DNA of 5,931 nt, taken from assembly GCA_964642165.1 (NCBI GenBank), contig CAZXOC010000379.1, forward strand, positions 1-5,931. Direction: 5' to 3'. The stretch is from CAYRVX01 sp964642165 (GTDB taxonomy: Bacteria > Planctomycetota > Phycisphaerae > SM23-33). This document shows positions 1 through 5,931 of the stretch, piece after piece (within the stretch, counting starts at the first letter, position 1; the number at the start of each line of letters is the position of its first letter). The notes beneath the pieces were generated by a model. It made no database searches. It was not told the origin of the DNA and saw only the letters and a list, made by a program, of their open reading frames with translations. The position numbers and the translations under genes were made by a program.

Positions 1-495
1 TACACGAGCTTCCTGGCGGATGAGCGGACGAAACTGGCGAGCCGCGGCGACCTGCGCCTGCACGCCAAGCGGGCCGCCGACAGGTTGGAGAGCGAGATCG
101 CCGGCGCCCGGGGCCAGATGAACGCCGACGTCCGGATGCGGCTCAACCGCGCCTGGAACATGGCGCAGGGCAGCACGAGGGACGGCGGGGCGGCGCTGAT
201 CGGCAACGCCGTGCAGGAGAGCTACGAGGAAGGACGCGCCGAGCGGGTCGCCAACTTCCGCATGGTCAACAACCAGGCGCTGTATCAGCGGGGGCGGGTG
301 TGGATCGCCGCCAACGCCGCCCACGTCGACCTGGAGCGCGACAAGGACAAGGTCCAGGACATCCGGCGCTTCAGCAAGGAGTACTTCGCCCTGGCCCGCG
401 CCAACACGGCGATGGAGAACCAGCTCCTCGCCAGCCAGCGGGCGGGCGAGGAACTCGTGATCAACCTCCGCGGGCAGACGTACCGGATCCGCTGA
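1..495 (+). CDS. C-terminal part of a VIT/vWA-domain-like protein (5' end outside window)
   Basis: The reading frame is open from base 1 and ends at TGA 493-495, giving the last 164 residues of a longer protein. The first residues, YTSFLADER, match the segment that usually follows the von Willebrand factor A domain in VIT/vWA proteins (typically V-T-x-YTSFL-x-x-E). The middle is charged and helical (about residues 18-75). The last 80 residues contain ALYQRGRVWIA, then a D/K-rich stretch, then SKEYFALARAN and GEELVINLRGQTYRI. This resembles the small C-terminal module of these proteins, in which a 'ktFy-rGgvWvD' segment precedes 'seeYF.L' and a final 'G..Y.v' strand. Family members are generally exported or membrane-anchored and thought to act in adhesion or protein-protein contact; no catalytic role is known. 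The VIT and vWA domains themselves would lie upstream and are not seen. A TTG at 85 is in frame but is not needed as a start. The gene converges on glnA. Confidence 0.62.
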   Translation, partial: YTSFLADERTKLASRGDLRLHAKRAADRLESEIAGARGQMNADVRMRLNRAWNMAQGSTRDGGAALIGNAVQESYEEGRAERVANFRMVNNQALYQRGRVWIAANAAHVDLERDKDKVQDIRRFSKEYFALARANTAMENQLLASQRAGEELVINLRGQTYRIR

Positions 496-563
496 CCCCG
501 CCCGAGCGGCGTGCGACGCAGCCCGCGTTCCGGCAGGCGCGGCTCGCCACGCGCAAGCGAAGA

Positions 564-601
564 GCAGCCGGGCGACCCCGCGAGGGAGCCCACCCGGCTG
601 C
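564..601. terminator. GC-rich hairpin between convergent genes, possible bidirectional terminator
   Basis: A perfect 9-bp inverted repeat (GCAGCCGGG at 564-572, CCCGGCTGC at 593-601) encloses a 20-nt loop that can itself pair (CCC at 577-579 with GGG at 584-586). It lies about 70 bp past the stop of the plus-strand gene and about 40 bp past the stop of glnA, where a shared terminator is expected. No clean T-run follows on either strand. The minus strand is followed by the mildly T-rich TCTTCGCTTG, the plus strand by CAGGGAAAAG. It may therefore be a weak intrinsic terminator or a 3'-end stabilising hairpin. The structure is seen in the sequence; termination is inferred. Confidence 0.5.
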
Positions 602-639
602 CAGGGAAAAGGACCTGCTGGGCGGCCCGGCCGCAGGCG

Positions 640-2052
<1,413 letters not shown>

Positions 2053-2055
2053 CAC

Positions 2056-2180
2056 AAGCTCCTTCCGCTAACCGGTGTTTCCTTTTCCCTGATCGGCTTG
2101 CCGCCGCGGCGTCTCACCGGCCGCGACGAGGCCCCTCAGGAACCCACTTCCAGGCGGGGTTTGACCTTCTGCCTTGTCGC
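2056..2180 (-). other. Predicted 5' untranslated leader of glnA
   Basis: If transcription starts about 12 bases past the -12 element of the sigma-54 promoter, the transcript has a leader of roughly 125 nt. It can form competing short stems. AACCC and GGGTT (2157-2161 and 2141-2145) enclose 11 nt, while CCCC and GGGG (2156-2159 and 2132-2135) would exclude that stem. I see no match to a known riboswitch. The segment GGAAGTGGG superficially recalls the glutamine riboswitch core, but the rest of that motif is missing. The leader is inferred from the promoter position; function of the stems is unproven. Confidence 0.35.
2059..2064 (-). promoter_or_regulatory. glnA ribosome binding site, decides between GTG and ATG start
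   Basis: AAGGAG, within the longer purine run GGAAGGAG (minus strand), precedes two adjacent in-frame start codons. Its spacing is 3 nt to GTG (2055-2053) and 6 nt to ATG (2052-2050). The latter is nearer the usual range, so ATG is preferred. The alternative adds one residue only. Confidence 0.8.
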
Positions 2181-2189
2181 TTGACCCAT

Positions 2190-2205
2190 TGCATTCTCCG
2201 TGCCA
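2190..2205 (-). promoter_or_regulatory. Sigma-54 (RpoN) promoter for glnA
   Basis: On the minus strand the 16 bases read TGGCACGGAGAATGCA. The sigma-54 consensus is TGGCACG-N4-TTGCW. The -24 block TGGCACG is perfect, and the -12 block ATGCA differs from TTGCA only in the first base. The invariant GG (2203-2204) and GC (2191-2192) are separated by exactly 10 bp, as required. The predicted start site is near 2179, about 127 nt upstream of the glnA ATG. The same arrangement is known for the nitrogen-regulated glnAp2 promoter in enterobacteria. Such promoters need an AAA+ enhancer-binding activator, for example NtrC. The match is seen directly; regulation is inferred from it and from the downstream gene. 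Confidence 0.85.
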
Positions 2206-2525
2206 GTTGGGAGAGCCAGCAAATAACTCCTTTTTTTGGAATCGCTTACGATCCTGATGCCCTCTCCCCCGCCGCGGAGGATTATCGACAATTCCGTCGA
2301 ATCGTGGCCGGCTTGGCTACACAAACGTCGTTTCATGTGCCGGACCTCCCCCGGTGTCGCCCGCCCGCAAGCGGACACGGCGCGCCAGGAGGGAGGACAG
2401 GCCGCAATAGTTTCTCGTTGAGGCACTTATGTAGTCAGCGGGATCGCGGCTTCGGGGAAGCGGCCAGACGAACACGTGGACGAGGGCCGTCATCGCACGA
2501 CTTGCTACTCGTGTTGCTTTTGTCC
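2206..2525. other. Non-coding region upstream of glnA promoter, candidate activator and bending sites
   Basis: The 320 bp between the radical SAM stop and the sigma-54 promoter are less GC-rich than the genes and contain no convincing gene. Seen here: a 7-base T run at 2231-2237 (A-tract on the minus strand) just upstream of the promoter, which may bend DNA; an inverted repeat TCGAC-N6-GTCGA at 2285-2300; a larger interrupted inverted repeat, CCTCCC at 2346-2351 with GGGAGG at 2391-2396, flanking GTGTC/GACAC arms; and a small CACGA-N8-TCGTG hairpin at 2496-2513, right after the radical SAM stop. The first repeat lies about 105-120 bp upstream of the predicted start, a usual distance for enhancer sites of sigma-54 activators, but it does not match the enterobacterial NtrC consensus. 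An alternative small ORF (2136-2336, minus) is discussed as a finding. Confidence 0.4.
2285..2300. repeat. Inverted repeat TCGAC-N6-GTCGA, candidate activator operator
   Basis: Perfect 5-bp arms (2285-2289 and 2296-2300) are separated by AATTCC. The dyad is located about 105-120 bp upstream of the start predicted from the sigma-54 promoter, where enhancer-binding proteins normally bind. Arms this short arise by chance fairly often in a few hundred bases, so position is the main argument. Only one copy is evident, whereas NtrC-type enhancers are often paired. Confidence 0.25.
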
Positions 2526-3389
2526 CTACTCCGGGCGCTGCACGCCCCGCGCGTCAGCGAGCTCCTGCAGGGAGCGGACCTCGCCCGAGCTGGGGCGGTG
2601 GCACAGCTCGGGATACTCCTCGGCGCGGAAGCACGGGCGGTACTGGGCCATGACGTTGAGGGCGCAGCCGGGGGCGGCGCGGGCAACGGTCTCGATGACC
2701 TCGCGGCTGGCGGCGAGGTCGCCGGGCAGGACGAGGTGGCGGACGAGCACGCCGCGCGTCGCGACGCGGCGCCCGTCGGTCTGCAGCGGGCCCGTCTGGC
2801 GGTACATCTCCGCCAAGGCCACCGTCGCCACGGCCGGATAGTCCGGCACGCCGGAGTACTTGCGCCCGGCCTCGGCGTCGGCGTACTTGAAGTCCGGCAT
2901 GTAGATCTCGACGAGGCCCTCCAGCAAGGCGAGCGTCTCGACGGACTCGTACCCGCCGCAGTTGTAGACGATCGGCACGGCAAGCCCGGCCGAGCGGGCG
3001 AGGACGATCGCCTCGGCCAGCGCGTGGGCGACGTGCGTCGGCGTGACGAAGTTGATGTTCTCGCAGCCGCCGCGCGCCAGGCGCAGGGCCAGCGCCGCGA
3101 TCTCCTTCGGCGAGAGCCGCCGCCCGTCGGTGGAGTGGCTGATGTCGAAGTTCTGGCAGAACACGCAGTCCAGGTTGCAGCCGGACAGGAAGATCGTCCC
3201 GCTGCCGCCGCGCCCGACGAGGACGGGCTCCTCGCCGAAGTGCGGCCCGGCCGAGGCCACGACCGGCTCGGCGCCGATCCGACAGGCGCCCACCTGCCCG
3301 GCCGCGCGGTCCACCGAGCAGCGCCTGGGACACAGCGTGCACGGCGCGATCTGCTGGTGCAGGCGCCGGACGTTCGCCGGCAGGTCCAC
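2526..3389 (-). CDS. PflX-family (COG1313) radical SAM protein, function unknown
   Basis: A 287-aa radical SAM iron-sulfur protein. The SAM-cluster motif is CNLDCVFC (C71, C75, C78; CX3CX2C). The N-terminus carries a second cysteine set (C17, C20, C24, C36; CTLCPRRC then C) typical of this family and of relatives of pyruvate formate-lyase activase; it may hold another cluster. Other family hallmarks are NINFVTPTH at 111-119, VYNCGGYE at 141-148, EIYMPDFKY at 161-169, RGVLVRHLVLPG at 212-223 and NVMAQYRP at 245-252. Databases often label such proteins 'pyruvate formate-lyase activating enzyme', but the substrate is not established and no glycyl-radical enzyme is seen nearby. Likely cytosolic. 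The start is GTG at 3389, with GGAGG at 3399-3403, 9 nt upstream and inside the end of the preceding gene. The 4-bp gap to that gene suggests translational coupling. Length is near the family norm. The family is certain, the reaction unknown. Confidence 0.93.
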   Translation of the reverse strand: MDLPANVRRLHQQIAPCTLCPRRCSVDRAAGQVGACRIGAEPVVASAGPHFGEEPVLVGRGGSGTIFLSGCNLDCVFCQNFDISHSTDGRRLSPKEIAALALRLARGGCENINFVTPTHVAHALAEAIVLARSAGLAVPIVYNCGGYESVETLALLEGLVEIYMPDFKYADAEAGRKYSGVPDYPAVATVALAEMYRQTGPLQTDGRRVATRGVLVRHLVLPGDLAASREVIETVARAAPGCALNVMAQYRPCFRAEEYPELCHRPSSGEVRSLQELADARGVQRPE

Positions 3390-3393
3390 GGCC

Positions 3394-3657
3394 TCACGCC
3401 TCCGCCAGGAGGGCGTCGATCTCCTGCATCGCCCCCCTGGCCAGCGGGCTGTCGGCGCCCGACGCCAGGATGGCCCGCGCCCTCCGCAGGCCGCCGGCGA
3501 GCGCTTCGGGGTCCGGCTGCCAGAGCATGTGGACCCGCAGCGCGTCGACCTCGCTGCGGAGGGCGGCCTGGTCGTCCTCGCCGAGGCCCAGCCGGCCGGA
3601 GTACTCCCCCAGCGCGGCCACCAGGTCCGCCAGCTTGTCGGGATCGCGGATGGCCAT
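3394..3657 (-). CDS. Small hypothetical protein, 87 aa
   Basis: I do not recognise this protein. The 87 residues are rich in Ala, Leu, Asp, Glu and Arg, without cysteine, signal peptide or membrane segment. They look entirely helical, with three or four amphipathic helices broken around LGLGEDD (28-34) and the WQPDPEA stretch (46-52). That it is a real gene is supported by ATG at 3657 with GAGGGA (3664-3669) 6 nt upstream, placement 28 bp after the permease stop and 4 bp before the radical SAM start, and GC-rich third codon positions like its neighbours. A compact cytosolic helical protein, perhaps an accessory or adaptor to one of its neighbours, is possible but unproven. Confidence 0.75.
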   Translation of the reverse strand: MAIRDPDKLADLVAALGEYSGRLGLGEDDQAALRSEVDALRVHMLWQPDPEALAGGLRRARAILASGADSPLARGAMQEIDALLAEA

Positions 3658-3663
3658 TCGGAT

Positions 3664-3669
3664 TCCCTC
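3664..3669 (-). promoter_or_regulatory. Ribosome binding site of the 87-aa gene
   Basis: GAGGGA on the minus strand lies 6 nt upstream of the ATG at 3657-3655, inside the 28-bp gap after the permease stop. It fixes the start and supports the small gene being translated. Confidence 0.65.
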
Positions 3670-3685
3670 GCCGCCGCGCCTCAGG

Positions 3686-5638
3686 TCACCTCTGGAAGAC
3701 GTTCCGCCGGAACAGCGCCTTGGCGCGCCAGGCCAGCAGGTATCCCGCCAGGCAGTAGCCGAGGCAGGAGAGGAGCATGATCATCGAGGTTTCGCCCCAG
3801 CCGCTGCGGCCGGCAGGCCAGTCGTAGTGGAGCCGGTGCACGTCAGCGGCGTCCACGTCGGTGGCGCCGCCGGCGACGACGGTCGCCTGCATGACGGGGT
3901 TGGCGTACCAGAGCCCGTCGGCGATCTCGCGATCGCCGAAGACCTCCCCCAGGAGCCCCGCCCCGGCGGGAATCAGCGCCCACAGCAGCACGGCCAGGCC
4001 CATGTTCATCAGCACGGCCGTGGTCGCGCGCCGGTGCCGCGTGGAGAAGTAGACTCCCGAGCCCGTGAGGAACACGGCGGCCCAGATCGCCAGGAGCAGC
4101 ACGTGGATCACGGCGACGGGATGGAGGAAGCCCAGCAGCGTGAAGATCAGGACGTGCCCGCCGAGGAACATCCAGACCGGCAGGCAGCGGAAGGCGGTCC
4201 CGCCGGCCTTGCCCAGGAGGATGTGCCAGTCGCTCACCGGCGTGGACAGCAGGCTCGGCCAGGTCCGCGCCTGCCTCTCCGGCGCGATGGAGGTGGCCGA
4301 GTCCATCGCCGTGCAGAGCATCCCCGCCAGCAGGAACAGGGTGACGAAGACCGACTGGGTCTCGCCCTCGTCCATCGCACCGGACGCGCCCAGGATGGCA
4401 TACGTGTACAGCAGGTAGAACAGCACCGCGCAGGTCGCGACGATCTGCACGACCTTGTCGCGAAGCAGCGGCTTCCGCAGCTCGCGCCAGACGATCGGCG
4501 AGCCGATCATCCGCCGGAGGTTCCAGCCTCTGGGCTTCCACCGGCGCCGCCGGGGCGCGGCCGGCTCGGGCGCCGTCACCGCGGCGGGCGCGGCGGGCGC
4601 CTGCGCCGGGCGCCAGGCGACCTGCCCCTGCGGCTGCGACAGCCGGGCACGCTCCGCCGCCGTGGGATCGAGGGGCGTGAGGACCGGAAGGATGCTCGGC
4701 CCGGTCGCCACCGGGACCATGGGCACCTCGACGGGCTCGACGCGTCCGGCCTGGATGCCGATGGCCTTCCGCAGCGCCATCTTCCGCACCAGGACCTCGC
4801 AGAGCTTCAGCACGCCGAACGTCATCCCCAGCACGAGCACGCAGTGCACCGGCCAGTAGAACCCCGGCACGCGGATCGCCGGGTTGCTCAGGACCCACGT
4901 CTCGTAGACCATCGCCGCCACGGGGTTGAGGTACAGCGCGAAGTTCCAGCCGATCGGCCCGGCGAAGGCCTGGGCGATCATCGCCACGATCAGGAAGATC
5001 AGCCCCACCATGCCGTACAGCGCGACGCTGGCCCCCAGCGACGCCAGGATGCTCAGGTACGCCCGGCGGCACAGGATGGAGAAGAACATCGCGATGGCCC
5101 CGGTGAGCATGGCGGCCGTCACCGTGATGGCCACCCCCGCCAGCAGGTAGCCCCACGGCACGCCCCCGAGCACGCGGACCATGCCCATCAGCGGCAGGCT
5201 GATCGCCAGCAGGATCCCGATGTGCAGCAGCTTGCCGAGGAACTTGCCCGTGACGATCTGCCCGTACCCGATGGGCGTGGTGAGGATCGGCACGAGCGTG
5301 CGCTGGTAGATCTCCTCGCTGATGGCGGAGCTGAGCAGCACGATCGCCACCAACTGCGCCGCGGCAAACTGGAAGCAGACGATGTAGCTGACGATCTGCT
5401 TGCCCATCTCCGACATGTAGGCGATGCGGTACGTGGCCGACGCCCCGCGGGACTGCTCCACGAACGCCAGCCACACCAGCGAGATGAACAGCCCCAGCAT
5501 CGCGGCGTAGGCGAAGCGCAGGACGTAGTAGCGGGGCCGGCGGCTCGTGACCAGCAGCTCCTTGGTGAACAGCGGCCCGACCATGGTCGGGACCCGACCC
5601 AGCACCGAGACGACCTTTCCGATGCCCATCGTCGCCAT
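3686..5638 (-). CDS. ABC-2 type transporter permease, two fused halves
   Basis: A 650-aa inner-membrane protein of the ABC-2/NosY-like (COG1277) permease type, roughly twice the length of a single permease. Half one (about 1-290) begins GPLFTKELLVTSRRP (21-35) and has about six membrane segments (near 38-59, 83-105, 136-156, 162-190, 197-225, 262-283). A Pro/Ala-rich linker (about 300-365) ends in the basic patch RRRRWKPR. Half two (about 372-650) begins SPIVWRELRKPLLRD (380-394) and has about six more (near 396-417, 429-448, 484-505, 508-530, 541-561, 617-636). The halves share a cytosolic motif: ISEEIYQRTLVPILTTP (106-122) and IAPERQARTWPSLLSTP (451-467), each followed by an 'I..GK..G' segment. 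This indicates internal duplication. The substrate is unknown; relatives export diverse molecules or serve gliding and secretion. An ATPase must be supplied from elsewhere, as none is in the window. ATG 5638 has only a weak upstream purine run (GCGGAA); ATG 5629 is an alternative start. Confidence 0.88.
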   Translation of the reverse strand: MATMGIGKVVSVLGRVPTMVGPLFTKELLVTSRRPRYYVLRFAYAAMLGLFISLVWLAFVEQSRGASATYRIAYMSEMGKQIVSYIVCFQFAAAQLVAIVLLSSAISEEIYQRTLVPILTTPIGYGQIVTGKFLGKLLHIGILLAISLPLMGMVRVLGGVPWGYLLAGVAITVTAAMLTGAIAMFFSILCRRAYLSILASLGASVALYGMVGLIFLIVAMIAQAFAGPIGWNFALYLNPVAAMVYETWVLSNPAIRVPGFYWPVHCVLVLGMTFGVLKLCEVLVRKMALRKAIGIQAGRVEPVEVPMVPVATGPSILPVLTPLDPTAAERARLSQPQGQVAWRPAQAPAAPAAVTAPEPAAPRRRRWKPRGWNLRRMIGSPIVWRELRKPLLRDKVVQIVATCAVLFYLLYTYAILGASGAMDEGETQSVFVTLFLLAGMLCTAMDSATSIAPERQARTWPSLLSTPVSDWHILLGKAGGTAFRCLPVWMFLGGHVLIFTLLGFLHPVAVIHVLLLAIWAAVFLTGSGVYFSTRHRRATTAVLMNMGLAVLLWALIPAGAGLLGEVFGDREIADGLWYANPVMQATVVAGGATDVDAADVHRLHYDWPAGRSGWGETSMIMLLSCLGYCLAGYLLAWRAKALFRRNVFQR

Positions 5639-5714
5639 GGTTCCGCTTGCCGCCCGCGCCCGTCCCCCAAGACCGGCACGTCATCAGCCCAACGCCCCCC
5701 TTCGCGCCGCCTCC

Positions 5715-5743
5715 AGTCTACCCCACAACCGCCGCGCCCGCAA
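5715..5743 (-). promoter_or_regulatory. Candidate sigma-70-type promoter of the permease operon
   Basis: On the minus strand TTGCGG (5743-5738) and TAGACT (5720-5715) are separated by 17 bp. They match the -35 (TTGACA) at three positions and the -10 (TATAAT) at four, including its key first A and last T. The predicted start near 5708 leaves a leader of about 70 nt before the permease ATG. It is among the few T/A-containing spots in a very GC-rich stretch. The spacing is optimal but the boxes are modest, and the organism's consensus is not known. Confidence 0.4.
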
Positions 5744-5931
5744 ACGACCGGGCGGCCGGATGACGTCGAGCGAAGCGCGCCGAGGGCATTCAGATCATCA
5801 CATGCGGATGCGCTGGGCACACGTGCCGCCGCGGCCGCCCACGGCGCCGACGGGCGCGCACGGGGGGCGCGGGGGCAAGCGGTTCGCCATGCGATGGCGG
5901 GCGTGCGGCCGGCAGGCGGCTGGCGCCGTCG
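5744..5931. other. GC-rich stretch at window edge, no supported gene
   Basis: No frame on either strand gives a recognisable protein. The minus-strand frames running in from the edge are open but compositionally uninformative (Arg/Pro/Ala-rich), and two of them stop near 5795-5805. A plus-strand ATG at 5802 opens a frame running off the window without a ribosome binding site. A perfect 6-bp hairpin, CGCCAT-GCG-ATGGCG, sits at 5885-5899. The end of an upstream gene or an intergenic region are both possible. Confidence 0.3.
5885..5899. repeat. Short perfect inverted repeat (6-bp arms, 3-nt loop)
   Basis: CGCCAT at 5885-5890 and ATGGCG at 5894-5899 flank GCG. No T-run follows on either strand, so a terminator is not supported. 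It might be an operator or a chance dyad in GC-rich sequence. Confidence 0.25.

Noticed and set aside
2132..2161. Glutamine-type riboswitch in the glnA leader
   Set aside because: Only a short GGAAGTGGG resemblance is present. The helices and other conserved bases of the motif are missing, and the sigma-54 promoter already explains regulation.
2291..2310. tRNA T-arm-like sequence (GTCGAATC)
   Set aside because: The flanking bases do not form the T-stem, and no acceptor, D or anticodon arms can be drawn around it.
2136..2426. 96-codon minus-strand ORF starting at GTG 2426
   Set aside because: There is no ribosome binding site before this GTG and third-position G/C is low. Only the shorter ATG-started version at 2336 deserves mention, and it is reported as a finding rather than a gene.
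2496..2513. Hairpin CACGA-N8-TCGTG just after the radical SAM stop as its terminator
   Set aside because: The stem is only 5 bp with an 8-nt loop, and T-richness follows on the plus strand, the wrong side for the minus-strand operon.
2526..3389. Calling the radical SAM protein a pyruvate formate-lyase activase or an AmmeMemoRadiSam member
   Set aside because: Its motifs (NINFVTPTH, MPDFKY, RHLVLPG, NVMAQYRP) fit COG1313/PflX rather than PflA. No glycyl-radical enzyme or AmmeMemo partner gene is present in the window.
2181..3758. Plus-strand open frame of 525 codons across the radical SAM and 87-aa genes
   Set aside because: The minus-strand radical SAM gene has all family motifs. The plus-strand product is compositionally biased, has no domain, and no start signal was found.
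3843..5684. Alternative-frame long ORF (613 codons) overlapping the permease
   Set aside because: The product is Arg/Gly/Ala/His-rich without hydrophobic segments. The overlapping frame encodes clear membrane helices and a duplicated permease motif.
5802..5931. Plus-strand gene start at ATG 5802
   Set aside because: No ribosome binding site is present and the translated sequence is Arg/Gly/Pro-rich without recognisable features. It is too short within the window to judge.

Overview
The window is GC-rich chromosomal DNA (roughly two-thirds G+C by eye) with strong G/C preference at third codon positions in the genes. It looks like an ordinary housekeeping and conserved-hypothetical region of a free-living, Gram-negative-type bacterium. 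A Planctomycetota-like organism is my best guess, from the combination of a VIT/vWA-type secreted protein, a very large fused ABC-2 permease and a PflX-type (COG1313) radical SAM protein. This is inference from gene style, not a marker-based assignment.

Layout, left to right. 1-495 (+) is the 3' end of a gene whose product resembles the C-terminal part of VIT/vWA-domain proteins. It converges on glnA (640-2052, -), which encodes a complete type I glutamine synthetase of the adenylylatable class. The two stop codons are 144 bp apart, with a strong GC-rich hairpin between them. Upstream of glnA lies a 470-bp gap (2056-2525) holding a near-consensus sigma-54 promoter (2190-2205, -), an A-tract and inverted repeats that may be activator sites. 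This suggests nitrogen-regulated transcription of glnA by RpoN and an NtrC-like activator.

The right half is a three-gene minus-strand cluster, probably one operon. In transcription order it holds a 650-aa ABC-2 permease built from two fused permease halves (5638 to 3686), an 87-aa protein of unknown function (3657 to 3394) and a PflX-family radical SAM protein (3389 to 2526). Gaps are 28 bp and 4 bp, and each of the last two genes has a good ribosome binding site. A plausible sigma-70-type promoter sits about 75 bp upstream of the permease. No ATPase partner for the permease lies in the window.

I found no mobile element, CRISPR array, tRNA or rRNA. No clearly new system is visible. The points most worth a second look are the sigma-54 control region of glnA, the tandem-duplicated orphan permease, and the co-transcription of that permease with an uncharacterised small protein and an uncharacterised radical SAM enzyme.
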